Assembly (NCBI GenBank): GCA_019753285.1
Contig: JAIELD010000010.1
Location: forward strand, 1 to 58,079
Length of the DNA stretch: 58,079 bases
From: Beijerinckiaceae bacterium
Lineage (GTDB): Bacteria; Pseudomonadota; Alphaproteobacteria; Rhizobiales; Beijerinckiaceae
Direction of reading: 5' to 3'
The position numbers and the translations under genes were made by a program. Shown here piece after piece: positions 1-8,867 of the stretch; within the stretch, counting starts at the first letter, position 1; the number at the start of each line of letters is the position of its first letter. The notes beneath the pieces were generated by a model. That model ran no database searches, was not told the origin of the DNA, and saw only the letters and a list, made by a program, of their open reading frames with translations.

Positions 1-708
1 CAGGATTTACTGAGCGTGCGTTATCGTGGTCAGTTCGCGCCCGGAAAAGCGCCGAAAATGGTCACCCTTGGCAAGCTGTTCCCGGCGGATGAATTCCAGA
101 TTGGTGCTTTTTCCGACGCCCTCGATGCCCTCGATGATCTGGGCGTCCCGGCGCCACCCGCCCTCATCGCTGACCTAACGGAAGCCCTTACCGGTGCGCG
201 CCCGTCGCCCTCGCGCTTTGCCAGCCTGCGGCGCGACGAGGAAAGCGCGGCCCGCCGCAACATCGCTGCCAAGCCAGCCTGGATCGTCCCCGCCATCAAT
301 GCGGCGGAGTTGACGGCCATCCCGCGCCTCCTCTGCAGTTCGGCCTGGAGCCTTGATCGCCGCATCGTCGGCTCTCGGAGCATGCGGACGGATCATCTGC
401 GTATCGCGGAGAGCCTGGCGCGCCGCCTCAAGCAACTGCGCGAGGCGGGGGCTCCTGAGGCAAAGAATGTTGACCGCCTCCTATTCCCGATCGCCCGTGC
501 AATCCCAGGCGCGACGGAGACGGGCAAGCTGATCGATCCCGACAAGGTAACCGATGCTGCGCGCGCTGAGCTGGCCGTTCTCGACCAAGCCGATCGGGCG
601 GAACGTGGCGAAGCCTGCGCGAGGCTCGCCAGCGCAAACTCGCATGTGCGGCTCTGGGGGCGTCCCGCAATCATTGACACCGCGGCAGCAGTGGGGGCGA
701 TCAAATGA
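1..708 (+). CDS. Unknown protein, 5' end outside window
   Basis: The frame is open from base 1 to the stop at 706-708. A GTG at 16 could start a 230-residue protein, but no in-frame stop precedes it, so this is more likely the C-terminal ~235 residues of a longer protein. I recognise no domain. The visible part is alanine- and arginine-rich, mostly helical in appearance, with no signal peptide or membrane segment. Its stop overlaps the next start (ATGA at 705-708), so it is translationally coupled to the nuclease-like gene and belongs to the same operon. It is probably a structural or targeting subunit of the same machine, but that is inference from position only. Confidence 0.7.
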   Translation, partial: QDLLSVRYRGQFAPGKAPKMVTLGKLFPADEFQIGAFSDALDALDDLGVPAPPALIADLTEALTGARPSPSRFASLRRDEESAARRNIAAKPAWIVPAINAAELTAIPRLLCSSAWSLDRRIVGSRSMRTDHLRIAESLARRLKQLREAGAPEAKNVDRLLFPIARAIPGATETGKLIDPDKVTDAARAELAVLDQADRAERGEACARLASANSHVRLWGRPAIIDTAAAVGAIK

Positions 709-1811
709 CCCCTGAGAACGCGCGCCTTCGTCAGCTGCGCGGCGGGCTGGCGGCCGTCGAAGTAGGCGCGCGCGGTATTGAAAGCATCGCCCGCAATGCT
801 GACTGCATGCGCCTGCGTGCCATCGTCATCGCTGGCCTAACGCCCAACGACGTGATTCAGAAAGTGCTCGGTGAGGCAGCCGACATTATGTCGCCATTTG
901 CAATGACGCTGACGCAGGCGTTTGAACGTCGTCTTTTCTCGAATGCAGGCGGCTCATTGCTGACCGTCTACCGCGAAAAGGGGCACCTTGATCCTCAGGA
1001 CGCCAAGATCGTCAACGTTGCCGATCTCGCTCCGCGTGATACGTATGTGGATCGTATTCGCCGCGAACGCGAAACCCGCCGGCTCGTTGACCTCAAGATG
1101 CGTGGCGATCCAGCCGCTCCCAACCTCATCCTCAAGCCGCGTCTTACCCTCACTATCGTGGGTGTCAGCCACGCCATCGAGCTCGACTATCTGGTGGCGA
1201 GCGATAAAGAGCCATTCTACCGCGTGGGCGTCATCAAGAGCTACGCCGATCGTGGCGGCAAGACCAACAACGCCCATGTCCGCTCGGCTTGCAGGGAAGC
1301 TGCCGTTGGCACGTTGGCTTTGCGGCAGCTGCTGGAGGAAGTGGGGCGGTCGGCTGACCTGGCAGGCGACCGTGTTGATATGGTTCTTAAGGCGCCGGCT
1401 TCGTTCAGCCCCCGGCTCTTCGCGGCCCAGCGGGCGGAGTCCGAGCTTGCCTCGTTGATCCGCGCCCTCGCTGCTGCGCCAGGCGATCTCGATCAGATCG
1501 AACAGATGCTCCCCGCCGGCGCTTCCCTAGCCGACCCCGCCGTCATCGAGTCGCTCCCAAACCACTACTGCTCTACCTGCAAGGAGCACTGCAGCCTTTG
1601 GAAGCATTGTCGCGCACAAGCACAGGTGCAGGGCAATGCGATCATCCTGGGTGACCAAGCGGCCGAGCAGCTAGCGGCCGCCGGCTCCCTCAACCGCGCC
1701 ATGGATCTTTTGAATGGCGCCGGTCGCCCGCCTGATAACCGTGCCGAGGCCGTCCTAGCAGCAAAGCTGCATGCTGCCGCGCTACTGCTCGAAAGGATCG
1801 CCAATGGCTGA
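705..1811 (+). CDS. Putative RecB/Cas4-like nuclease with C-terminal four-cysteine cluster
   Basis: 368 residues. Near residue 161 an Asp lies in ELDYLV, followed by a strand ending in GVIK (Lys ~178) and a helix with Arg/Gln (RSACREAAVGTLALRQ). This order resembles the PD-(D/E)XK fold, although the usual acidic residue before the lysine is replaced by Ile. Residues 289-302 carry C-x2-C-x3-C-x5-C (YCSTCKEHCSLWKHC), like the Fe-S clusters of Cas4, AddB and Dna2 nucleases. It overlaps both neighbours (ATGA upstream, 8 bases downstream). Next to a UPF1-type helicase the likely role is DNA cleavage or end resection. The nuclease fold is inferred from motif order; the cysteine cluster is directly visible. 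It could instead be a catalytically dead DNA-binding subunit. Confidence 0.6.
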   Translation: MTPENARLRQLRGGLAAVEVGARGIESIARNADCMRLRAIVIAGLTPNDVIQKVLGEAADIMSPFAMTLTQAFERRLFSNAGGSLLTVYREKGHLDPQDAKIVNVADLAPRDTYVDRIRRERETRRLVDLKMRGDPAAPNLILKPRLTLTIVGVSHAIELDYLVASDKEPFYRVGVIKSYADRGGKTNNAHVRSACREAAVGTLALRQLLEEVGRSADLAGDRVDMVLKAPASFSPRLFAAQRAESELASLIRALAAAPGDLDQIEQMLPAGASLADPAVIESLPNHYCSTCKEHCSLWKHCRAQAQVQGNAIILGDQAAEQLAAAGSLNRAMDLLNGAGRPPDNRAEAVLAAKLHAAALLLERIANG

Positions 1812-3243
1812 CCTCCTATCTGTCGTTGCCCGGATGCGCGCGCTCGAAAAGGGCGAGGCTGTGCCAATTGTAAGCCAGCGGCAGGTCATCATCCAGCCCC
1901 ATGCTCGCATCGTGACGATGCTGTCGATGGCCGGGGAGGATACATCCGTTCACGCCGTCGCCATCGGCCGTCTTGGGGTGGCGCCCCAGATCAAGGTTGC
2001 CCCCGACCCTCGCCGTCGTGACGATCAATACGAGCTTCTACTGTGGCTGCTGCCACAGTTCGAGGACTACTACACATGGTGCCGTAAAAAGGAAACATTT
2101 CCGCAGATATGGGTCTCGTCGTATAGCGCGCTCGGACACCTCGATACCCTTGCCGACCGCCTGCGCTTCACCGACGATGCGCGCGTAAAGCGGCTCGGCG
2201 AGTTGTGGACCTATGCCGGCGAGCGTTCGCCCATCGCCGGACAGCAGGCGCTGATTAGCGCAACGATCGCGCTAAGAGCCCACTATGCAACTGGCCAGCA
2301 AGACACCGAGGACGAACATCTAAGCGCGCTGCTCACCTGGATCGAACCGCCCGCTGGCCGCGATATCCTCGCCGCAGTCGCCATGGCGGAAAATCAGCCC
2401 ATGGGTACCAAAACCGATCCGCGCTTCGACACCGAGGAATTGCAGCCCGCCGTTGCCCTCTTCAACAAGGCTCGCCAGGAAGGTGACGTGCGGGCGCAAG
2501 CCTTTCACGCCGACCGTATCCAGCAGATGCTCGAAACCGTCATCCGCCCAATCTACACCGCCACCCAGAGGGCCATCGCCATCCTCGGTCGACCGTGCTG
2601 GAAGGAAAACATCGCATTGGAAGCTCTAGGCGCGCAGGAAGCCGCCGACTTCGCCCGGTTCATGCATAACCGGGACGCCGGCTACCGGCTCCCATACAAC
2701 GACTCCGCCAAGGCGGCGGCCTTCAAGATCGTGGCGCGCGAACGCACCGTCGGCAATGTCGAGGCGGCCTTCATCCGGCATGACCACGCCATGCGTGAAC
2801 GCGGCGCCGAAAGCGGTACGGTCTTGCGCGGTACGATCGTGGAACGGGACAAGGTCAGGCTGGCACCTTACAAGTTCGAGACCCGGATGGTGCTTTCGAC
2901 ACCACAGGAAAGCCTCCACCTGCGCACCGGAGACGAGATCTGGAATCTCGACGATCCGAAGCTTTGCCTTCGCGTCACAGAGATCGTGCGCCGCGGCCCG
3001 CTCAGCTGGGTCAGCGGGATCGTCGAAAAAGGGAAGAAGGCAGCCCTGGTGCTCAATATTGGGGATGTCCTTGATCTTGGTCCGAAGGACCCTGACTGGG
3101 ATGCTTCGATCCGCGAATTTGCCCAGATGAGCACACGGCTGGACGCCCAGCCATGGACGCATTCCGAGACCATGCCAGCAGCGGCACCTTTGACCAAGCC
3201 GCGGCCAAACGATCTGCTGGCCGCCGTGGAAAGGATGGTTTGA
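1804..3243 (+). CDS. Unknown protein with UPF1-like beta-barrel at C-terminus
   Basis: 479 residues from ATG 1804, which overlaps the preceding stop; an upstream ATG at 1771 lies inside the previous gene and is less likely. Residues 1-330 look helical and unfamiliar. Residues ~338-429 form alternating beta strands containing LRTGDEIWNL and GPLSWVSGIVEKG. This is the pattern of the stalk/1B beta-barrel inserted in UPF1, IGHMBP2 and Dna2 helicases (GD-x-V-x-L, then G-x-V...). The next gene encodes an SF1B helicase with little room for such a barrel, so this protein may supply it in trans. The stop TGA (3241-3243) shares its A with the ATG of the helicase, which argues for a 1:1 complex. The function is inferred, not recognised from a named family. 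Confidence 0.6.
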   Translation: MADLLSVVARMRALEKGEAVPIVSQRQVIIQPHARIVTMLSMAGEDTSVHAVAIGRLGVAPQIKVAPDPRRRDDQYELLLWLLPQFEDYYTWCRKKETFPQIWVSSYSALGHLDTLADRLRFTDDARVKRLGELWTYAGERSPIAGQQALISATIALRAHYATGQQDTEDEHLSALLTWIEPPAGRDILAAVAMAENQPMGTKTDPRFDTEELQPAVALFNKARQEGDVRAQAFHADRIQQMLETVIRPIYTATQRAIAILGRPCWKENIALEALGAQEAADFARFMHNRDAGYRLPYNDSAKAAAFKIVARERTVGNVEAAFIRHDHAMRERGAESGTVLRGTIVERDKVRLAPYKFETRMVLSTPQESLHLRTGDEIWNLDDPKLCLRVTEIVRRGPLSWVSGIVEKGKKAALVLNIGDVLDLGPKDPDWDASIREFAQMSTRLDAQPWTHSETMPAAAPLTKPRPNDLLAAVERMV

Positions 3244-4577
3244 TGGCCGATCCTAAAACGCTCGCTGATGGCGCGCTACGTGAAATCCTTGAGAGTCAGT
3301 GGCAAGGTGTCCCCGCTGTCGTGCTGCGCTCGCCACCGGGCGCCGGTAAGACCGGCGTCGCGCAGCGTGTGGCGCTGCAGAGCGCGCGTACGCTCGAACA
3401 GCGCTGCATGGTGGTGACGCAGACCAACGAGCAGGCCTTCGACGTGGCCCGCCGCCTTGGCGGTAACGCCGACGGGTTTCCCATTCACCTCTATGTCCGG
3501 CGCGGTCTCGATCTTCCGGCTGATGTCCGTGGTCATCGCAATATCCATATCATTGAGGACTTCTCACACATCCCACAGCAGCCAGCCATTACGATCGGCA
3601 ATGCCGCCAAATGGAGCTGGATCAGCACCGGCGAGGCTATGTTCGACCTCCAGATTGTCGATGAGGCCTTCCAGCTACCCGACTATCGGTTCCAGCTGAT
3701 CGCTAACCTCGCGCCTCACCATGTACTGATCGGCGACCCGGGTCAGATCGATCCCTTTGTCGACTGCGAGATTGAGCGCTGGCGGTGCAATCCTGCCGGT
3801 CCGCAAGTGTCGTCGCCCGCAGCCCTCATCAAGCGGCATCCCGGTGTAATGCAACTCGCATTGCCCGTATCGCGACGCCTCAATACCGATACGGTGCGCC
3901 TCGTGCAGCCGGCCTTCTATCCGGACATGCCGTTCCAAGCCATGAGCGCAGATCGCGAGCTCACCTTCGAGGTCGCCGGTATCATGCCCTTTGATGCCGC
4001 ATTAGACGCGGTAACCGGCGGCGCAAAGATCGTCCTGGTCGAGCTGCCGCCGCAACTGACCGGCGAGCGTGACGAAGAGATCGCCGACGAGCTCGTTGCC
4101 TCCATTCGTCGTCTGATCATGCGCAGGCCGTGGGTGCGGGACGATGGCAACATTGAGCGCGTGACACCCGACATGATCGGCGTGGTCGCCGCTCATGTGA
4201 GTCAGGTCAACGCCGTACGTGAGCGGCTTGGTCGCGACCTTGCAGACATCTTCGTTGAAACCGCAAACAAATTCCAGGGTATCGAGCGCCGCTTCATGTT
4301 CGTCCACCATCCGCTGTCAGGGCGTGCCGATGCGTCGGCCTTCCACCTCGATGCCGGGCGTCTCTGCGTAATGCTCTCGCGTCACCGTGTTGCCTGCTGG
4401 ATTTTCGGCCGGCAGGGCCTTGCAGGGCAGCTTATGGGCTACGCTCCGATCGGTAACCGCGCCTTGGGCATCGACGACGACACCGAATATCGCGGATGGC
4501 GCGCCCACCTGACCGTAATGTCCTGGCTCGCCAAGACAGGCCGCGTCTATTCGGCGGTCCACAACATGCTCCCCTAG
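3243..4577 (+). CDS. UPF1/Dna2-type superfamily 1 helicase
   Basis: 444 residues from ATG 3243, with a TGATG overlap. SF1B motifs occur in order: Walker A SPPGAGKTG (Lys 36), Ia VVTQTNEQAFD (~57-67), II VDEAFQ (~139-144), III IGDPGQ (~163), IV SRRLNTDTVRL (~210), V ETANKFQGIERR (~339) and VI LCVMLSRHR (~375). All residues for ATP binding and hydrolysis are present, so it should be an active DNA or RNA translocase. It is short for the family because the 1B barrel and stalk are missing or minimal; the preceding gene may provide them. It is the last gene of the four-gene operon. The fused nuclease partner seen in Dna2 is here a separate upstream gene. Assignment to SF1 is secure; the pathway is not. 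Confidence 0.85.
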   Translation: MADPKTLADGALREILESQWQGVPAVVLRSPPGAGKTGVAQRVALQSARTLEQRCMVVTQTNEQAFDVARRLGGNADGFPIHLYVRRGLDLPADVRGHRNIHIIEDFSHIPQQPAITIGNAAKWSWISTGEAMFDLQIVDEAFQLPDYRFQLIANLAPHHVLIGDPGQIDPFVDCEIERWRCNPAGPQVSSPAALIKRHPGVMQLALPVSRRLNTDTVRLVQPAFYPDMPFQAMSADRELTFEVAGIMPFDAALDAVTGGAKIVLVELPPQLTGERDEEIADELVASIRRLIMRRPWVRDDGNIERVTPDMIGVVAAHVSQVNAVRERLGRDLADIFVETANKFQGIERRFMFVHHPLSGRADASAFHLDAGRLCVMLSRHRVACWIFGRQGLAGQLMGYAPIGNRALGIDDDTEYRGWRAHLTVMSWLAKTGRVYSAVHNMLP

Positions 4578-5189
4578 TTCGCTGGCCGAACAGCAAACTT
4601 AAGTGGCATAAAGTAGGTTTGCGATCACCGGCTCGCTACTCGATATTACGCTTGGATCCGGTTTGAGATCCGATGTACTGTTAGAGGGCGTGTTGATGAC
4701 ACCCCGGCCAACGATCCCGGTCGCGAGTGTGCCCCATACCCACCGCTTTCAGCAGAACGGTCAAGAACCCCGTCCGTCGGCAACCGCAATTGTGATAGTG
4801 CTCGCAACTCTCCGCCAGTGATGCAGAGGGGTCAGCGTATTGTGGCAAGTCACATTTCCTCGGCTGGGAAGGCGTCATCAATAGGGGCAGCGACCGAAAT
4901 CGGCGCGCTTTGCCGCCGTTCGTCGAAACGAGCGCGATGTCCGCTTCTGGAGTGAGGCAAATTTTGCCTAAACGGCCGCGATCGGGCGAAACCCGCCGTT
5001 CGGACGCTATTTATTTTCGAAACTCGTTCCAGTCTGAACTCTTAGATTTGGCCAAAAGGCGAAAGCCGCGCGTTCTGGCGTAAAGGCTCCCGCGCTCTGC
5101 GGCCGCGCCTGCTTTTGAATGTAATTAAGGAAGGCTGATCGCCGACCCCCGAGTAGGAGAGAGCCGCTCGCGGAACCGATGCGACGGCC
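4578..5189 (+). other. Non-coding gap between helicase operon and AAA+ gene
   Basis: 612 bases with no convincing gene on either strand; a 66-codon minus-strand frame at 4681-4881 lacks a recognisable product. A small palindrome GGCAAATTTTGCC lies at 4956-4968. A purine-rich AGGAGAG stretch at 5154-5160 sits too far from the ATG at 5190 to be an ideal ribosome binding site. I see no tRNA, repeat or integrase remnant. It presumably holds the terminator of the first operon and the promoter of the next gene. Confidence 0.5.
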
Positions 5190-6746
5190 ATGAACGAGAA
5201 TGTAGAGTTTACCGAATGTCACAGTGACGATCTGGACGGTTTTGATACCGAGAGCTTGATCGACTATCAGCTTGCCTTTGCCTTCATGGCGCAGGATGGC
5301 GGGATCGATCTTTCGGAAGATGAAGACGGCGGAAGAGGCCCGCACGGCAAGAGCGCCTATTCTATAGTGGCCTGGCCTGGACGCAATCGCGACGTCCCGC
5401 CTGTGGATGATGATGATGCCGAGGACGCGCTTGCCGCGCCCGGCATCGCGATCTTCTCGCTGGTCGACATCGTCGAGCAACTGAAGATGTCCGGCGCGGC
5501 CTCGACCTACGGTGGCTGGGACGAGGTGTTGTCTTATGCGCAGGAACAGATGGCCGTCATCGATCTGGCGGCTGGCCAATCAGGAGTGGCGACCGTCCGT
5601 TCCTCCGCCGAGCCAAGTGGTGAGGCTTCCGCACCGCCGGCCGCGGATGGGCCAGGCTCCACGGGAGACGCGTCTAACGGTCCTGAAGCCGCTACGGTCG
5701 AGGTATCCGCTGCTCCGCCTGACGCGCGGGCGATCGATCCCACGTTGCGGGTTCGCTTGAGGCTGGCGCGTCGCGCAAGGGCCTGCCGGCCCTCGATCAG
5801 CATCAGCGAGGAGGATGCGCCAGGCAACGCATATCCTCGCCTGAAGCGGCTGCTGGCGCTTTACGACGACGAGCGCGGTCCCCGCCGGCGTCTGCTCATC
5901 GCCGACGATGCGATGATCGATCGCCTTGGCGCGCTTGACCGAATCGCGCCGTCCTTTGTCAAGGTCACCGGCGTGGTGCGCCGCGCGGCGCTGCTGTCGC
6001 GCCTCACCGGCACCGGGCTCAACGTGCCGCCGGTTCTGCTTTCCGGCCCGCCCGGCGTCGGCAAGAGCTTTTACTGCAATGCCGTCGCGTCGGCGATCGG
6101 CAGCAGCCTGACCAAGGTGGCGGTCGGCGCCGTGCGCGACCTTGCGATCCTGGGCTATGAGCCAATCTGGAAGACGGCCAATACCGGTTTCGTAACGAAG
6201 GCGCTGCTGGCTTCCGATACCGGAAGTCCTGTCATATTGCTCGATGAGCTCGAGAAAGCCTTCGTCGGCTACGATCAGGCGCCGCTTGATCCGTTGCTCA
6301 GCCTGCTCGAGCCGGAAACCGCGCGGTCTCTCAACGACAACTATCTCGGCGTCCCGTTCGACTTCACGGGCATCATCGTCTTTGCCAGCGTCAACGGGCC
6401 GGAAGCCCTGAGCGAGCCCTTGCGCGATCGCTTTCTGCATTTGCCGATCGCCCGGCCGACGCGGGCGCAGATGCTGTCGATCGCACGGACGATGATCGAG
6501 CTGCGGCTCAAAGCCTATGGCGGCCTGATCAAGATGCCTGACGAGGCGGTGGTTGCGGCCTTGGCGCGCCATCCTCCCCGCCGCGCCGCCCGCATTATTG
6601 ATCTTAGCTTCGGGCTGATGGCCGAAGCCGGACGCGCCAGCCTCACAGTCGAGGACGTCACCGGCGCGGCCGAGCTGATCGACCTTGATGCCGACCGGCG
6701 AGGCAAGATGGGCTTCGTGCCCTTGCGCGTCGTCGAGCACGAGTGA
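5190..6746 (+). CDS. Lon-like AAA+ ATPase lacking a protease domain
   Basis: 518 residues. The N-terminal ~130 residues are acidic, followed by an Ala/Pro/Ser-rich linker (~130-185). A Lon-type AAA+ module follows: Walker A GPPGVGKS (~285-292), Walker B ILLDELEKAF (~348), the Lon-like stretch DPLLSLLEPETARSLNDNY, sensor 1 IIVFASVN (~395), arginine finger LRDRF (~412) and sensor 2 PPRRAARII (~465). The protein ends soon after the ATPase lid, so the Ser-Lys protease domain of Lon is absent. It should form an ATP-driven ring that remodels protein or nucleic-acid complexes. Its partner is unknown; exonuclease I and the upstream helicase operon are the nearest candidates. I recognise no specific named system. 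Confidence 0.8.
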   Translation: MNENVEFTECHSDDLDGFDTESLIDYQLAFAFMAQDGGIDLSEDEDGGRGPHGKSAYSIVAWPGRNRDVPPVDDDDAEDALAAPGIAIFSLVDIVEQLKMSGAASTYGGWDEVLSYAQEQMAVIDLAAGQSGVATVRSSAEPSGEASAPPAADGPGSTGDASNGPEAATVEVSAAPPDARAIDPTLRVRLRLARRARACRPSISISEEDAPGNAYPRLKRLLALYDDERGPRRRLLIADDAMIDRLGALDRIAPSFVKVTGVVRRAALLSRLTGTGLNVPPVLLSGPPGVGKSFYCNAVASAIGSSLTKVAVGAVRDLAILGYEPIWKTANTGFVTKALLASDTGSPVILLDELEKAFVGYDQAPLDPLLSLLEPETARSLNDNYLGVPFDFTGIIVFASVNGPEALSEPLRDRFLHLPIARPTRAQMLSIARTMIELRLKAYGGLIKMPDEAVVAALARHPPRRAARIIDLSFGLMAEAGRASLTVEDVTGAAELIDLDADRRGKMGFVPLRVVEHE

Positions 6747-7379
6747 AGAGATCGACGTCACGCGCCTCCCCGTAGAGCATATCCCGGGATGCCGCGCTCT
6801 AGGCGGACGGTCCTGCGGGTATTAGCTGGCGACAGCCGCCAACAGATTACAAGCTGTGCAGCAAGCGCGTCTGCTGCGGCTCTGCATATCGCTGGAAGCG
6901 TCCTTGTCGACGTAACAGGCACCGTGATCGCCCACGCGATGATGGCCTCGTCACGCTGCCCGTATCTGCATTTTACCACTTTGATTTTCTATCCGGCCCC
7001 GCGTTTCGTCGTGTGCTGCGCCGCTGCTGACCGCGCCCATCACCACGTCCGCACCGTTGTCGCGCCGCTTGCCGCAGCTGTAGCGCCTGCCCTCTCTTCG
7101 CAGTGCCCTCGCGACAAGCTTGAAGGCCCGTGCATTGCAGCTCCCGCCGGCACACACGCCGCCTTCGCAGCGCCTGGCTATGCTTGCTTCGCCCTCGCGG
7201 CACCTACGCCGGCGCATCGCTCGACGGCCAATGCAGGCCATGCTCGTAGCAGGCCTGACGGTTTTGAAGAATGAGGAGGGGAAGGGAAAGGAAAACGGCT
7301 CTTCAAGCCTTGAATGTTTGAGGCCCCCGGTAAAGCAGACCAGCGAAGCCGGTCCTTGAGATAGCAAGATCCTTCCACC
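6747..7379 (+). other. Non-coding gap upstream of exonuclease I
   Basis: 633 bases without a supported gene. Short frames on both strands are Arg/Ala/Pro-rich and look like GC-rich artefacts. Near its end (7270-7292) is a purine-only tract, GAGGAGGGGAAGGGAAAGG, about 90 bases before the exonuclease start. It may be part of a leader or regulatory region, but I cannot assign it. Confidence 0.45.
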
Positions 7380-8867
7380 ATGCTCGCCAGCCATCATAGC
7401 CAGCCTGCCGGCAACGGCTTCGTCTTTTTCGACCTCGAGACCACAGGCCTCCTCCGCGGCTTCGATCAGATCACGCAGGTTGCCGCCATCCGCACAGATG
7501 CAGATTTCAACATCGTCGACACGAAGCGCGACATCCTCGATCTGCGCTGTCGCCGTCTGCCGTGGATCGTGCCGAGCCCGGCGGCATTGCTCGTCACGGG
7601 CACGACCGCCGACAGGCTCGAGCGCACGAACCTCAGCCATTACGAGATGATGGCTGCGGTCGCCCGCACCGTCGCCGATTGGGCGCCGGCGGTGTTCATC
7701 GGCTACAATTCGCTGCGCTTCGACGAGGAGCATCTGCGGGCAGCGCTGTTCAGCACGCTGCATGACCCTTACCTCACCTCGAAGCCCGGCTCAGGCCGCG
7801 CCGACGTGCTCTCCATGCTGCAAGTCGTCGCGACGCTAGCGCCCGGCGCAATCAGCCTCCCGGTGATCGACGGCAAGCCCTCGATGAAGCTCGGCAACGT
7901 CCTGCGGGCCAATGGCTACGTCTTCACCGAAGAACACGCCCATGACGCTCTCTATGACGTCCGCGGCACGATCGCCCTGATGAAGCTGATGAGCGAACGC
8001 GCGCCCAACCTCGTCAGGCACATGCTTGCCATGGCCTCGCGCGGGGCGGCTGAGGCCTTTCTTGCCGAAAATGCCGTCTTCCGCCACGTCACCTGGTATG
8101 GTGCGCCGGAGGTCACGCTGGCCACGCGGATCGTGACCCATCCGAGCAACCGCAGCGCAGTCGCCATCTTCGATCTCGCCCATGATCCTGCGCCCTATCT
8201 TGACCTCGACATCGATCAGCTGGCGGACGCGCTCGTGGCTCAGCCCCGCGTCATCCGCACGATCAAGCTCAACGCGCAGCCTGCACTCCTACCGCGCGAT
8301 ATCGTTCCGAATGTCGTGCCGCCTTCGCCCGACGATCCGGATGATTATACGCTGCAAGCCCGCGCCACGACGATCGCCCTGGCCTCTGGCTTTCAGGCAC
8401 GGCTGGCGGAAGCCATGGAACGCTGGAGCGCCTCCTTTGCGCCAAGCCCGCATGTCGAACAGCAGCTCTACGACCGCTTTCCATCCTGGGCCGACAAGCG
8501 CATCGCCGCGCGTTTCCATGAAATCGGCGACTGGCGCGAGCGGCTCCGGCTTGCCGGCACCTTCGAAGACGCGCGCCTTCGCGAGCACGCTCTGCGCCTC
8601 GTCTACGCGGAATGCCCCAATGCCCTGCCAGCGACGCTGCTCGACCAGATGCATGACTGGACCCGCGACCGCCTGCTCTGCATCGACGACGGGCTGCCGC
8701 ACCTGACCATCCATTCGGCCTGCGAGGCGCTCGAGAGCCTGAAGCCCGAGCTTGCCGATCCTGATACCGGCATCAAGCGCAACCTCACGGCGGAGGAAGC
8801 GACGCGCCTCGAGCGTCTCGCCGAGATCGAGCTCTATTACTTGATGCTTGCCTCAGGACACCAATAG
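7380..8867 (+). CDS. sbcB: Exonuclease I (SbcB family), 3'-5' ssDNA exonuclease
   Basis: 495 residues, close to the 475 of E. coli ExoI. The DEDDh fold is complete: motif I FFDLETTGL (Asp 18, Glu 20), motif II IGYNSLRFDEEHLR (Asp ~115), motif III HAHDALYDV (catalytic His and Asp ~188-193). The stretch GKPSMKLGNVLRANG corresponds to the substrate-binding region of E. coli ExoI. The C-terminal half (from ~205) matches the SH3-like and helical ExoI-specific domains in layout, ending with the helical segment rich in Glu/Arg. The enzyme degrades single-stranded DNA 3' to 5' to mononucleotides. E. coli-type ExoI is mainly gammaproteobacterial, so its presence here among accessory genes suggests transfer. 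It stands alone, with long gaps on both sides. Confidence 0.85.
   Translation: MLASHHSQPAGNGFVFFDLETTGLLRGFDQITQVAAIRTDADFNIVDTKRDILDLRCRRLPWIVPSPAALLVTGTTADRLERTNLSHYEMMAAVARTVADWAPAVFIGYNSLRFDEEHLRAALFSTLHDPYLTSKPGSGRADVLSMLQVVATLAPGAISLPVIDGKPSMKLGNVLRANGYVFTEEHAHDALYDVRGTIALMKLMSERAPNLVRHMLAMASRGAAEAFLAENAVFRHVTWYGAPEVTLATRIVTHPSNRSAVAIFDLAHDPAPYLDLDIDQLADALVAQPRVIRTIKLNAQPALLPRDIVPNVVPPSPDDPDDYTLQARATTIALASGFQARLAEAMERWSASFAPSPHVEQQLYDRFPSWADKRIAARFHEIGDWRERLRLAGTFEDARLREHALRLVYAECPNALPATLLDQMHDWTRDRLLCIDDGLPHLTIHSACEALESLKPELADPDTGIKRNLTAEEATRLERLAEIELYYLMLASGHQ

Noticed and set aside
705..4577. Cas4/CRISPR adaptation module as explanation of the cysteine-cluster nuclease
   Set aside because: No cas1, cas2 or repeat array is present, and the neighbour is a UPF1-type helicase, not Cas3 or Csf4/DinG.
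5580..6761. Minus-strand 393-codon frame antisense to the AAA+ gene
   Set aside because: Shadow frame; the plus strand has complete Walker A, Walker B and sensor motifs.
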